The notes under the pieces were generated by a model. That model made no database searches. It was not told where the DNA came from and was given only the letters and a program-made list of their open reading frames with translations. Below, one piece after another: positions 11,919 through 18,645 of a DNA stretch of 25,507 nt (its first letter is position 1; each line of letters opens with the position of its first letter). Source of the stretch: a virus; the IMG/VR virus record IMGVR_UViG_3300044639_003410, positions 1-25,507 of that record; one strand, given 5' to 3'. The position numbers were made by a program, and so were the translations under genes.

Positions 11919-12614
11919 TTATATTTGTCCACTTAGTTTCCTGTGGTAGTAGATTATCGATTCATTGAACGCCTGTGTCGTCTCGTTTGATACCTCGAAC
12001 GATTCACGCTCTTCGTTGGCCTCGTCGAATAAGTAGTTGAATAGGCCCTCTGCGGTCCAAGCATTTACGATACCATCCGTGTTTGTGACCCTATGAATGC
12101 TAAGTTCTTGTAGTAGGTCTTGGTAGAGACCTATACTTTTGTGTCTTATACAATTGCGTGGTACTATCCATTGTGCGCCGGCTGAGAAGTATATCTCTGG
12201 TGCGGATCCTTGTAGGTATTTCGAGTATATTCCCTTACAGAGACCGGTCCAGTCGTGTACGAGGTTTTCATCCTGTGTGTCGCAACCGTTGAATGCCGGT
12301 TCTCGCATATTTTTGTAGTTGTGTTTCCTTATGTCGTCGTTTATCGTCTCTGGTGTTAGGTGTGAGTGGTAGAATGGATCTCCCTGTAGGAATATTGTGT
12401 GATCTGCAATTTTTTCGTAGTTTTCGACTATATGATAAATAAATGTATGTGCTTCTCTTCCAACATTTGGTAATTTTATTACCTCAATATTCGGATTATT
12501 GGTAAAGATATTTCTATCACCTTTGTTATAAACAATTATTTTATCTACCGAGTTTATATTATTTATCCATGATATGTCTTCGTTATAGACTGCGATTATC
12601 AACTCTTTTTTCAT
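11919..12614 (-). CDS. DUF3431-like (glycosyltransferase-like) protein
   Basis: 231 residues. It has the DUF3431 signature: LIIAVYNEDISWI near the N-terminus, KIIVYNKGD, PNVGREAHTFIYHIVENY and DHTIFLQGDPFYH, then AGAQWIVPRNCIRH. The family is related to sugar-transfer proteins found in surface polysaccharide clusters, with unproven chemistry. A phage copy may modify host surface glycans or phage components. No signal peptide or membrane helix. It lies between a small unknown gene and the I78-like gene, all on one strand with short gaps. Confidence 0.78.
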   Translation of the reverse strand: MKKELIIAVYNEDISWINNINSVDKIIVYNKGDRNIFTNNPNIEVIKLPNVGREAHTFIYHIVENYEKIADHTIFLQGDPFYHSHLTPETINDDIRKHNYKNMREPAFNGCDTQDENLVHDWTGLCKGIYSKYLQGSAPEIYFSAGAQWIVPRNCIRHKSIGLYQDLLQELSIHRVTNTDGIVNAWTAEGLFNYLFDEANEERESFEVSNETTQAFNESIIYYHRKLSGQI

Positions 12615-12630
12615 TTTTCATTTTTATTTT

Positions 12631-13119
12631 TTAGTCTAACAACTTATCTAAGTTGTTCTCTCTGATGAGTCCCGATTCAAAGTAGATATTATCGATTGCT
12701 TTATTTAGATTCGTCTTACTCTTCTGAATTATAACGCTCTCAAAATCCTTCATCGTTTGTGTGTAGATTTCTTTGTCCTCGAAGTAGTTCCTTCCACTAT
12801 GACCGTATGTGAATGAGAATCCTTCTTCATCTATCTCAATCTCGAGATACCTATCGTCACTATATCCCGAAACCTTTCCTGTCTTCAATTGTTTTACGTC
12901 CCTACAGTTTATGTATATCCTGTCCGCTCTTACGTCCATTGTAGTTCCGTCCTGTTCGATAATCTTTTTTATGAATGTAATCATTGTTTGGCTGGTCATT
13001 TGGTCATATGGTGTCCTATATACAGACTCTCTTGCCGGTACACACTTATCACTTTCCGTGATTTTCTTCATTTCCTTTACAATCGCCTTAGCGACTTTCT
13101 TTTTGATTCCTTTCTTCAT
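12631..13119 (-). CDS. Unknown protein (162 aa)
   Basis: Begins with a very basic helix (MKKGIKKKVAKAIVKEMKK), then a middle with alternating strands (TTMDVRADRIYINCRDVKQL, DDRYLEIEIDEEGFSFTYGH) and a helical C-terminus (LNKAIDNIYFESGLIRENNL). No family recognised. Its ATG overlaps the stop of the 33-residue gene upstream (ATGA), so they are coupled. Confidence 0.82.
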   Translation of the reverse strand: MKKGIKKKVAKAIVKEMKKITESDKCVPARESVYRTPYDQMTSQTMITFIKKIIEQDGTTMDVRADRIYINCRDVKQLKTGKVSGYSDDRYLEIEIDEEGFSFTYGHSGRNYFEDKEIYTQTMKDFESVIIQKSKTNLNKAIDNIYFESGLIRENNLDKLLD

Positions 13120-13217
13120 TTTGGTCCCATTCCTTTTTCGTTAATCTCTCGAAGTGCTCGGTTCACATCTGCAAAAAACCTGAAAACCCTGCCAAATAAA
13201 CGTCCTATACTTCTCAT
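13116..13217 (-). CDS. Small amphipathic basic protein (33 aa)
   Basis: MRSIGRLFGRVFRFFADVNR followed by ALREINEKGMGPK. It overlaps the next gene by four bases (ATGA) and is the first gene leftward from the divergent promoter region at 13218-13264. The Arg/Phe-rich amphipathic helix could bind membrane or nucleic acid. Too small to assign. Confidence 0.7.
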   Translation of the reverse strand: MRSIGRLFGRVFRFFADVNRALREINEKGMGPK

Positions 13218-13246
13218 GTCTTTTATATGTCTGTTAAAGATTTTTG

Positions 13247-13260
13247 TTTTTTATATATAT
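13247..13260 (+). promoter_or_regulatory. TTTTTTATATATAT element upstream of a tagged plus-strand gene
   Basis: AT tract TTTTTTATATATAT ending 4 nt before the ATG at 13265. Similar tracts occur before the plus-strand genes at 22522 and 24275 and before the kinase unit at 10762. It may be a phage promoter element or an initiation enhancer typical of AT-rich leaders. Confidence 0.35.
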
Positions 13261-13264
13261 GTCT

Positions 13265-14032
13265 ATGAAGTATATTAAGATTTTCGAAAATGTCGTTGAA
13301 AAGACGAGTAGGTTAGATACATTGAAGAAAAGAATTTCTGAACTGAGGAGTGAAATGGTTTCAACTGAGAGTTATAAGAACTGCGAGCATCTTATGTTCG
13401 ACGTTTTCGACATCACGCACACCGTAGAACCGTTCATTTATATAAGTTTCACTGAAAATGGTGGTGATAGTTCAATCAATTTGACTCCGGAGATATACGT
13501 GGATCGTGATGTGGCACCGACAGACCGAATGTTTCTGAAGCTGGCGAAGTCCGAAGTGAAGAAGTTACAAGTTCGTTACAATATGCGTGAAGATGATGGT
13601 ATGTTCGGAAGTCTTCCGAAACTCAACGGTGAGCAGGTCGCGGATATCCTCGATAGGGTTGCTATGGTAAATGAAATGGGTGGAAAGGTAACCGTGGATA
13701 TACAGAGTTTCTATTCGAAGCCTAGGCATTCCAGCCAAATGAGGAGCTCGAAACGCATTACTTTGGAATCAGATAGTACAGACTACAAAAAGTGGAGAGA
13801 TTTCATACACGGTATGTCTTTACAAAGAAGACCTCAAATTTTGATTGAGAAAATAATGTTCACTTTCGATGTTGATATAAAAATGGAGTTCGAAGATTAT
13901 AAATTGTCGGTTCCTAAGTCTGTTATTGCGGACTTTGAGCAGTTCTGTGAAGACGAGAAACTGGGAATCGATTCCAGAAGGAGGCTTGCACAGATTTTCT
14001 CGAAGGTGAACAGGTTCTTTCGGAAACAATAG
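13265..14032 (+). CDS. Tagged unknown protein (255 aa)
   Basis: Start chosen at the ATG at 13265 so that the protein begins MKYIKIFENVVEKTSRLD, matching the N-terminal tag of other plus-strand genes; an upstream ATG would add seven hydrophobic residues. After the tag comes a coiled-coil helix (LKKRISELRSEMVSTES), then a mixed domain with strand-rich FIYISFTENGGDSSINLTPE and a basic C-terminus (RRRLAQIFSKVNRFFRKQ). It converges on the gene ending at 14034 with no terminator between. Unknown function; virion packaging is inferred only from the tag. Confidence 0.82.
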   Translation: MKYIKIFENVVEKTSRLDTLKKRISELRSEMVSTESYKNCEHLMFDVFDITHTVEPFIYISFTENGGDSSINLTPEIYVDRDVAPTDRMFLKLAKSEVKKLQVRYNMREDDGMFGSLPKLNGEQVADILDRVAMVNEMGGKVTVDIQSFYSKPRHSSQMRSSKRITLESDSTDYKKWRDFIHGMSLQRRPQILIEKIMFTFDVDIKMEFEDYKLSVPKSVIADFEQFCEDEKLGIDSRRRLAQIFSKVNRFFRKQ

Positions 14033-14033
14033 T

Positions 14034-14342
14034 CTATGCCCACATATAGGGGTTGTATTCGTCGTCTCTTAGTAGGTCGTCTATCCTCTTATCTCTGAGA
14101 TACTTCTGCATCTCTTTCCTGGTCTTGACAAATTTATTGAATGTTTCAATCATCCAACTCGGAGTTGGACTAGTATTGTTTACTAACTCGTCCAATTCAT
14201 CGACAGAGTATATTTTTCTACCTAACTCAGCGTAAAGTACTATTTCTCCTTTGTCACACTTACATATGTGCATCTGTAGTTCCTCGTCAGTCGTTTCCAG
14301 AACGAAGAGTGTAGGTCCGTTCCTAAGTGGTATTACTCTCAT
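14034..14342 (-). CDS. Unknown protein (102 aa)
   Basis: Strand-rich N-terminal half (MRVIPLRNGPTLFVLETTDE, GEIVLYAELGRKIYSVDEL) followed by a charged helix (FNKFVKTRKEMQKYLRDKRI) and the acidic end DDEYNPYMWA. Its ATG overlaps the stop of the zinc-knuckle gene upstream (ATGA). No family recognised. Confidence 0.8.
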   Translation of the reverse strand: MRVIPLRNGPTLFVLETTDEELQMHICKCDKGEIVLYAELGRKIYSVDELDELVNNTSPTPSWMIETFNKFVKTRKEMQKYLRDKRIDDLLRDDEYNPYMWA

Positions 14343-14704
14343 ACTAAATCATCTAAGTTTTTACGTCGTCTGTATGTCTTTTTTGAATCCTCTACGTATT
14401 TCTCTGGATTTATATAATGACCACTTTTGTATAATAGAAGTGTACCATCGTTTAAATTTTCTACGATACAACTATCACAGATTGCGATTATGAAACTATC
14501 GGTGTCGTGCATTGATCCGAAACCAGCGTGTATTATCTGTATAATTCCACCATTAATCATCTCGTTGTCGATGGTCAATGTTCTACCGTTGCGTATCTCT
14601 TCACGCCATAGAAGTTCCTCTTCGGTCTTATAAGTACCAATCTGACCGTCCATAAGTGGATCGTATGGAGTTACTTTGTCTTGTTTACAGCAGATACAAT
14701 ACAT
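14339..14704 (-). CDS. Small probable zinc-binding protein (121 aa)
   Basis: An N-terminal CICC (MYCICCKQ) and a central CDSC motif (AICDSCIVENL) could form a four-cysteine zinc site spaced about 70 residues apart. Between them is a strand-rich region (NGGIIQIIHAGFGSMHDTD) reminiscent of small phage proteins built like a truncated zinc ribbon. The end is basic (KKTYRRRKNLDDLV). Coupled to the next gene by ATGA. Confidence 0.78.
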   Translation of the reverse strand: MYCICCKQDKVTPYDPLMDGQIGTYKTEEELLWREEIRNGRTLTIDNEMINGGIIQIIHAGFGSMHDTDSFIIAICDSCIVENLNDGTLLLYKSGHYINPEKYVEDSKKTYRRRKNLDDLV

Positions 14705-14715
14705 TCTTTTTAGGT

Positions 14716-15021
14716 TTAGTTTGACCAGTTTTGTTTTATGTCTTTCAGTAAGTCAGACTTCATCTCACTGAATGGCTTTGAGAAAAGGAATGCACCATTT
14801 TCTATACCGTAACATTTTGCGAGGTATTCGTCTATATGTGTCTCCGACAATTTGTCGGTTCTTTTGAATATTCCAGGATTGGCATAAGTCGCACCGTTTT
14901 CCGGATGGTTGAACCAGATGTTGAAGTTAGTGACATTGAAGATTATTTCCTCTAAAGGAATAACTCTCTTCGGTGTCTTATCTTCCTTTTTGTTAAGTAT
15001 ACTATCGATTATGCTTTTCAT
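14716..15021 (-). CDS. Unknown protein (101 aa)
   Basis: MKSIIDSILNKKEDKTPKRV, then a mixed region with aromatic residues (NVTNFNIWFNHPENGATYAN) and a helical C-terminus (FSEMKSDLLKDIKQNW). It has no recognised domain. It lies 12 nt upstream of the probable zinc protein on the same strand. Confidence 0.78.
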   Translation of the reverse strand: MKSIIDSILNKKEDKTPKRVIPLEEIIFNVTNFNIWFNHPENGATYANPGIFKRTDKLSETHIDEYLAKCYGIENGAFLFSKPFSEMKSDLLKDIKQNWSN

Positions 15022-15053
15022 ATGCCTTTAATATTTAGTCTAATTCAACTTTC

Positions 15054-15167
15054 TTAGTTTAGGTAAACGACCTCAAAATCTTTATTAGCCCTTTGTCCAA
15101 TCAATACTTGGAAAGCCAAAAACTCGTTACGAACAGTTATTCCTGATATTTTGTCTGTCAAAAACAT
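15054..15167 (-). CDS. Small coupled protein (37 aa)
   Basis: MFLTDKISGITVRNEFLAFQ followed by VLIGQRANKDFEVVYLN. Starts one base after the stop of the 23-residue ORF at 15169-15240 (TAA-T-ATG), the same junction type used by established genes here. A promoter-like element precedes the pair. No family recognised. Confidence 0.55.
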   Translation of the reverse strand: MFLTDKISGITVRNEFLAFQVLIGQRANKDFEVVYLN

Positions 15168-15168
15168 A

Positions 15169-15240
15169 TTAGTTGAATTTACGTGAGTAATAAACAATCT
15201 CGTGAGCCAATGCTGCAATTTCTATCTGTGTGAGTGTCAT
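15169..15240 (-). CDS. Very small ORF behind a host-type promoter (23 aa)
   Basis: MTLTQIEIAALAHEIVYYSR followed by KFN. ATG lies 18 nt downstream of a TATATTTG -7 element. Amphipathic helix, net small charge. Possibly a microprotein or leader peptide for the 37-residue ORF downstream. Confidence 0.5.
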   Translation of the reverse strand: MTLTQIEIAALAHEIVYYSRKFN

Positions 15241-15258
15241 AGTTTCTTTCTTTTTTTA

Positions 15259-15266
15259 CAAATATA
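15259..15266 (-). promoter_or_regulatory. -7 promoter element (TATATTTG)
   Basis: Minus-strand TATATTTG matching TAnnTTTG, with a TTG about 17 nt upstream, followed by a short A-rich leader and the ATG at 15240. It starts the leftward run of small genes 15240 to about 14034. Confidence 0.65.
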
Positions 15267-15276
15267 AGAAAAAATA

Positions 15277-15732
15277 TTAATCAATACCCAGACTATCGAT
15301 TTTTATTTCTCGTGTCAACGACTTCATATATGAATTTACCCTTTCTCGTAGGTCTTCATCATTTCCGTAAAGTGCTCTAACCTCGAACTCTTTGTCGGTT
15401 GAATCCTCAATTGGTTTTTCATTGTGTATGAGTAAGAAGGTGGTTTCTGAAAAACACCATTTTCTACCACCATAGTATGTACCTTTTGAGTCCTTTTTGT
15501 TCTCTTTGATTGCCTCGTCAGGAAGACCTACTTTGATAAGTGCCTTCCTGTATTTGTCTGATGGACAGAAACATTCTGTCAAAAATCCGTTGTGACGTTC
15601 GAAGTCCCATCCACACTCGGTTTTGGTGAGTCCCCAGGTATTCTCGTGTATTAAATCGAATGCATTCTCAGTGTTTTCGAACTCCAATGTTACATTTGGA
15701 AATCTCTGAACGAATATTACAGTCTTTATCAT
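15277..15732 (-). CDS. Unknown protein (151 aa)
   Basis: Begins MIKTVIFVQRFPNVTLEFEN with a strand-rich N-terminus, a central Cys-containing section (ECGWDFERHNGFLTECFCPS) and a charged C-terminus (RERVNSYMKSLTREIKIDSL). I do not recognise a family. It follows the membrane protein at 15751 by 18 nt on the same strand. Confidence 0.8.
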   Translation of the reverse strand: MIKTVIFVQRFPNVTLEFENTENAFDLIHENTWGLTKTECGWDFERHNGFLTECFCPSDKYRKALIKVGLPDEAIKENKKDSKGTYYGGRKWCFSETTFLLIHNEKPIEDSTDKEFEVRALYGNDEDLRERVNSYMKSLTREIKIDSLGID

Positions 15733-15750
15733 AGTATTTTTATCTGTTGA

Positions 15751-16113
15751 TTACTTTCCTATCGGTATCGTAACGCCGACACCTCTCGAATCTAATATGA
15801 TTGATGCTCGGAACAGGTGAACCTGTCCTTTTAGTGCGAGTAGACCACCCAGGCACATCCCTGCGATACCTATGTTCGGTACTGCTCTCGGTATACTTGG
15901 ATCTGATACCGATTTGGAGTACATATACGAACCCATAATCGTGATTATTGAACCCGTTATTGTACTGACTGCAGCCTTTCTTATTTGAGTTCCTGGTGTC
16001 GTTGACATCCACTTCGGTTTGTAGTGCTCGTAGTATCTAACTTCGTAGTCCGACTTCTGTGACATTGCGTTAAGGCCGAGTAGTAACACGGCGATTGTTA
16101 GTATAGACTTCAT
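15751..16113 (-). CDS. Secreted or membrane protein with signal peptide (120 aa)
   Basis: MKSILTIAVLLLGLNAMSQ is a signal peptide typical of Bacteroidota, cleaved before KSDYEVRYYEHYKPKW. Two further hydrophobic segments (about residues 48-66 and 82-95) could be membrane helices; the end is strand-like (RGVGVTIPIGK). No family recognised. Four bases separate it from the helical protein upstream. Confidence 0.8.
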   Translation of the reverse strand: MKSILTIAVLLLGLNAMSQKSDYEVRYYEHYKPKWMSTTPGTQIRKAAVSTITGSIITIMGSYMYSKSVSDPSIPRAVPNIGIAGMCLGGLLALKGQVHLFRASIILDSRGVGVTIPIGK

Positions 16114-16117
16114 AGTT

Positions 16118-16372
16118 TTATTTGTTAGAAAGAATCTTTGCGTTCTCTGTCATCGCTTCCATCATCTCTAGCAATGCTTGTTGTTGTACTACGTAAGCTC
16201 TTTGGAACTTTATCGAGTTCTCCATAAACTTAGTCCACTTCTCTATGTCACCTGTCATCGGATTCTGAATTCCACTGAACGCCTCGGTTGCGTTCTTTAC
16301 TCCTTTGAATGGCATTTCAGGTGTCATCTTTTGCTGGAATTTCATCCAGTCTTCCATCATTTTTTCGAACAT
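16118..16372 (-). CDS. Helical phasin-like small protein (84 aa)
   Basis: All-helical, Met-rich: MFEKMMEDWMKFQQKMTPEM, then GIQNPMTGDIEKWTKFMENS and QQQALLEMMEAMTENAKILS. The composition and the W-x-x-F-x-x-x-Q pattern recall phasin-type amphipathic helices, but similarity is only by eye. No signal peptide. Could be a scaffold or surface-coating helix bundle. Confidence 0.7.
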   Translation of the reverse strand: MFEKMMEDWMKFQQKMTPEMPFKGVKNATEAFSGIQNPMTGDIEKWTKFMENSIKFQRAYVVQQQALLEMMEAMTENAKILSNK

Positions 16373-16378
16373 GTCGGT

Positions 16379-16681
16379 TTAGTTTAGTGATATTATTGTG
16401 TTTCTTGCTATTTCCCTTATTGAATTATCCGTACAATGTGTGATTACCAATACTGCGTGTTCCTCACTATCGTCCCAGATAATTGGTAATTTTATTCTAT
16501 CTCCTTTTGACCACTTACCATCATCCGATGTTTCGTTAATTAGTATAACCGCTAGATATGGTTTTCTGTGGTGTGACCACTCATACTCTTCGAGTATGGT
16601 ACTCAATGTGTACTCTTTATTATCCTCGGAGATTTTAAGTTCCAATTCCTGACCTGCTTTATACGAATACCAATCTATCAT
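16379..16681 (-). CDS. Unknown small beta-rich protein (100 aa)
   Basis: Start at the ATG at 16681 (MIDWYSYKAGQELELKISED) because it makes the ATGA overlap with the esterase stop; an upstream in-frame ATG lies inside the esterase. It looks like a small beta barrel (YLAVILINETSDDGKWSKGD, AVLVITHCTDNS). No family recognised. Confidence 0.78.
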   Translation of the reverse strand: MIDWYSYKAGQELELKISEDNKEYTLSTILEEYEWSHHRKPYLAVILINETSDDGKWSKGDRIKLPIIWDDSEEHAVLVITHCTDNSIREIARNTIISLN

Positions 16682-17196
16682 AGGTTTTTGTTTTTTTGTT
16701 CCGCTTCTGTCCACTTCTTTGTAAACATAGCGTATTTTATGAAGACTGGAAGTGATATTTGATGACCCATATCTTCTATTACTAATTCCACCTTGTTGTA
16801 TATTCCGTTACTACGTAAGAACTCATATGATCTCTCTGGATCCACTACTTCGTCGTTCTTACCAAGTACTATAAGTATGTTTGAATCGAAATTTTTATTG
16901 AGATCATAACCGAAGTCGTCGTATCTAACACCGAATGCTGGATTGAAACACAACGCATCAATATTGTTTTTTGTTGCTAAGTAGAAAGCCATCTGGCCAC
17001 CCATTGATGATCCTATGACGTGTGTAATACCTTCTGATTTGATTACTTCGTCCAATTCTTTGAAAAGATTTTGTCTCCTCATATCGTCCTCCCAGTCGAT
17101 ATGTGGTGCTATTACCTGTCCGAAGATTTCTTCGAGCGCTTTCACCTTTACCGGAACTGGTGAAGATTGGAATCCGTGTATGTATAGTGCCTTCAT
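16678..17196 (-). CDS. YqiA/UPF0227-like alpha/beta-hydrolase
   Basis: 172 residues from the ATG at 17196; longer in-frame extension runs through the upstream terminator and gene end, so is rejected. Motifs: MKALYIHGFQSSP (oxyanion region), nucleophile elbow GSSMGG with Ser64, Asp115 in GKNDEVVDP and His145 in DMGHQ, giving a complete catalytic triad. These small esterases act on short acyl esters; the natural substrate in a phage is unknown, possibly a host lipid or surface acetyl group. It is the first gene after the terminator at 17231-17262 and its stop overlaps the next start (ATGA). Confidence 0.87.
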   Translation of the reverse strand: MKALYIHGFQSSPVPVKVKALEEIFGQVIAPHIDWEDDMRRQNLFKELDEVIKSEGITHVIGSSMGGQMAFYLATKNNIDALCFNPAFGVRYDDFGYDLNKNFDSNILIVLGKNDEVVDPERSYEFLRSNGIYNKVELVIEDMGHQISLPVFIKYAMFTKKWTEAEQKNKNL

Positions 17197-17230
17197 AAGA
17201 CGAATATAAGTATATATTTTAAATATTAAC

Positions 17231-17262
17231 AGAGAAAAGGCGGAAAGTTTCCGCCTTTTACT
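17231..17262. terminator. Terminator after the acidic coiled-coil gene
   Basis: Near-perfect palindrome AAAAGGCGGAAA-GTTTCCGCCTTTT, with T-runs on both strands, located 10 nt after the minus-strand gene ending at 17273. Confidence 0.9.
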
Positions 17263-17272
17263 TATTTTATTC

Positions 17273-18580
17273 CTAATGCTTTGAGTTTCCGTCTTCCTCT
17301 TCATTGAAGTCATCATCGAAGTCTTCTTCATCCTCGTCGTCAACAGAAAGAAGAGATTTAGGGAATCCAATCTCGAAGTCTTCGTCCTCTTCAGATCCTC
17401 TATCAGTAACTTTGCTTGTGTATGAGTTTGATCCTACGAACTTGTCAAATTCTTCATCTTGTTCAAATCCTTTGTGGATCATCTTAGATGTAATCTCATG
17501 CCAGTTAAGTTCACCTGTGTATGTAATCTTAATCACACCACCTTCTGGTTTTATCTCGAACTTACCCTCGATGTCGATAGATTTGATGTCGTTGATGATT
17601 TTGTTCAACTCGACTTCTTTCTCCTCGTCCTCTTTGTTGTAATCATCACGTTTGTCTGTAATATTAATCTCGTAGAAACCTGATGTAAGTTGAGTGAAAA
17701 GAACGTCTTTCTTCAATCCTAAAAGATCTGCAATCTTGTCAGCTACGTGTTTGGTGTTCTCGTCTAATCCTGTTTCGTGTTTCTTCTCTTCTGATACGTT
17801 GAAAACAATACCGTTAGGTTCGTTTTTAGGTAACATCGTCTCTAAACGTGAGTTTAGAACTTTCAATTCCTCAGTAGTCTTTTTAATCTTTGTCTCTGCG
17901 GTGCTTAGCTCGAACTTTGTCTTACCTAATTCTCTCTCAGATTTCTCGATACGTTCTTTAAGTTCATTCACTTTTTGTTCATTCATCTTACGGAACGATT
18001 CCTCTAAATAACTTTCTGATGCAGATTTCAGTTTCTCGTTAGGTTCTGATGGATTCTCAACCTCTTCTACGATAGTCTCTACGTCTTCTTCTGAAAGGTC
18101 TAATGACTCTTCGTCGTCGCCACCGAAAAGTAAATCCAGTGCACTAAGTCCTTTCTCGGATATTTCTGGTTCGTCGAATAACGAACGAAGTCTGTCAATC
18201 GGTTTTTGGTGTTCTACTTCAAGATAGCAGATGCTACCATCCTCGTCTTTGAAAGTGAACCCGGATGTAACGAATTTGTTTGCGTAACCAGTTACATCGG
18301 CATCCTCAATCTGATTGATAAGACGTTTCAACATAGCCTCGTCTGCGATGTCTGTGTCGATTTCCTCGAAGTCTAAGGTACCCTCGTCACAGATTGTCAT
18401 TTTGAACTTTGTTTTGTCGAACAAGCCTGACAATTGAGATCCGTCAATATATGCTGTCTCGCGGAAAAGCCTAACTCTTCCTTGTGTCGCCGACATAAAG
18501 CTGACGAACTTTCCTTTTGTTTTAAATTTACCAATTACTGGTGCCTTATCTTGCTTTTCGATTTGTTCTTCCATTTCCAT
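17273..18580 (-). CDS. Acidic coiled-coil protein of unknown function (435 aa)
   Basis: The N-terminal 140 residues form a strand-rich domain (GKFVSFMSATQGRVRLFRET, NKFVTSGFTFKDEDGSICYL). Then an acidic linker (GGDDEESLDLSEEDVETIVE), a coiled coil of about 55 residues (MNEQKVNELKERIEKSEREL onward), a second globular region with ITDKRDDYNKEDEEKEVELN, and a strikingly acidic tail (DDEDEEDFDDDFNEEEDGN). It has its own promoter element and terminator, so it is a single-gene transcript, which suggests an abundant or separately timed product. The acidic tail could mimic nucleic acid or interact with a DNA-binding partner. No family recognised. Confidence 0.9.
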   Translation of the reverse strand: MEMEEQIEKQDKAPVIGKFKTKGKFVSFMSATQGRVRLFRETAYIDGSQLSGLFDKTKFKMTICDEGTLDFEEIDTDIADEAMLKRLINQIEDADVTGYANKFVTSGFTFKDEDGSICYLEVEHQKPIDRLRSLFDEPEISEKGLSALDLLFGGDDEESLDLSEEDVETIVEEVENPSEPNEKLKSASESYLEESFRKMNEQKVNELKERIEKSERELGKTKFELSTAETKIKKTTEELKVLNSRLETMLPKNEPNGIVFNVSEEKKHETGLDENTKHVADKIADLLGLKKDVLFTQLTSGFYEINITDKRDDYNKEDEEKEVELNKIINDIKSIDIEGKFEIKPEGGVIKITYTGELNWHEITSKMIHKGFEQDEEFDKFVGSNSYTSKVTDRGSEEDEDFEIGFPKSLLSVDDEDEEDFDDDFNEEEDGNSKH

Positions 18581-18595
18581 TATGAGTAGTTTTTA

Positions 18596-18603
18596 CAAAT
18601 ATA
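18596..18603 (-). promoter_or_regulatory. -7 promoter element (TATATTTG)
   Basis: Minus-strand TATATTTG matching TAnnTTTG, 15 nt before the start at 18580 and directly after the nadV-like gene's terminator. Confidence 0.65.
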
Positions 18604-18611
18604 ATGCTTTA

Positions 18612-18645
18612 AATGAAAATGCCACATTAGAGTGGCATTTTTTTT
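18612..18645. terminator. Terminator after the NadV-like gene
   Basis: Stem AAAATGCCAC/GTGGCATTTT (core AATGCCAC/GTGGCATT) separated by a short loop, with a run of nine T on the plus strand and A/T-rich tail on the minus strand. It closes the Prs-to-NadV unit. Confidence 0.85.

Noticed and set aside
16678-17370. N-terminal extension of the esterase to 230 residues
   Set aside because: The extra 58 residues are translated from the terminator and the end of the upstream gene; the esterase family starts at MKALYIHGF.
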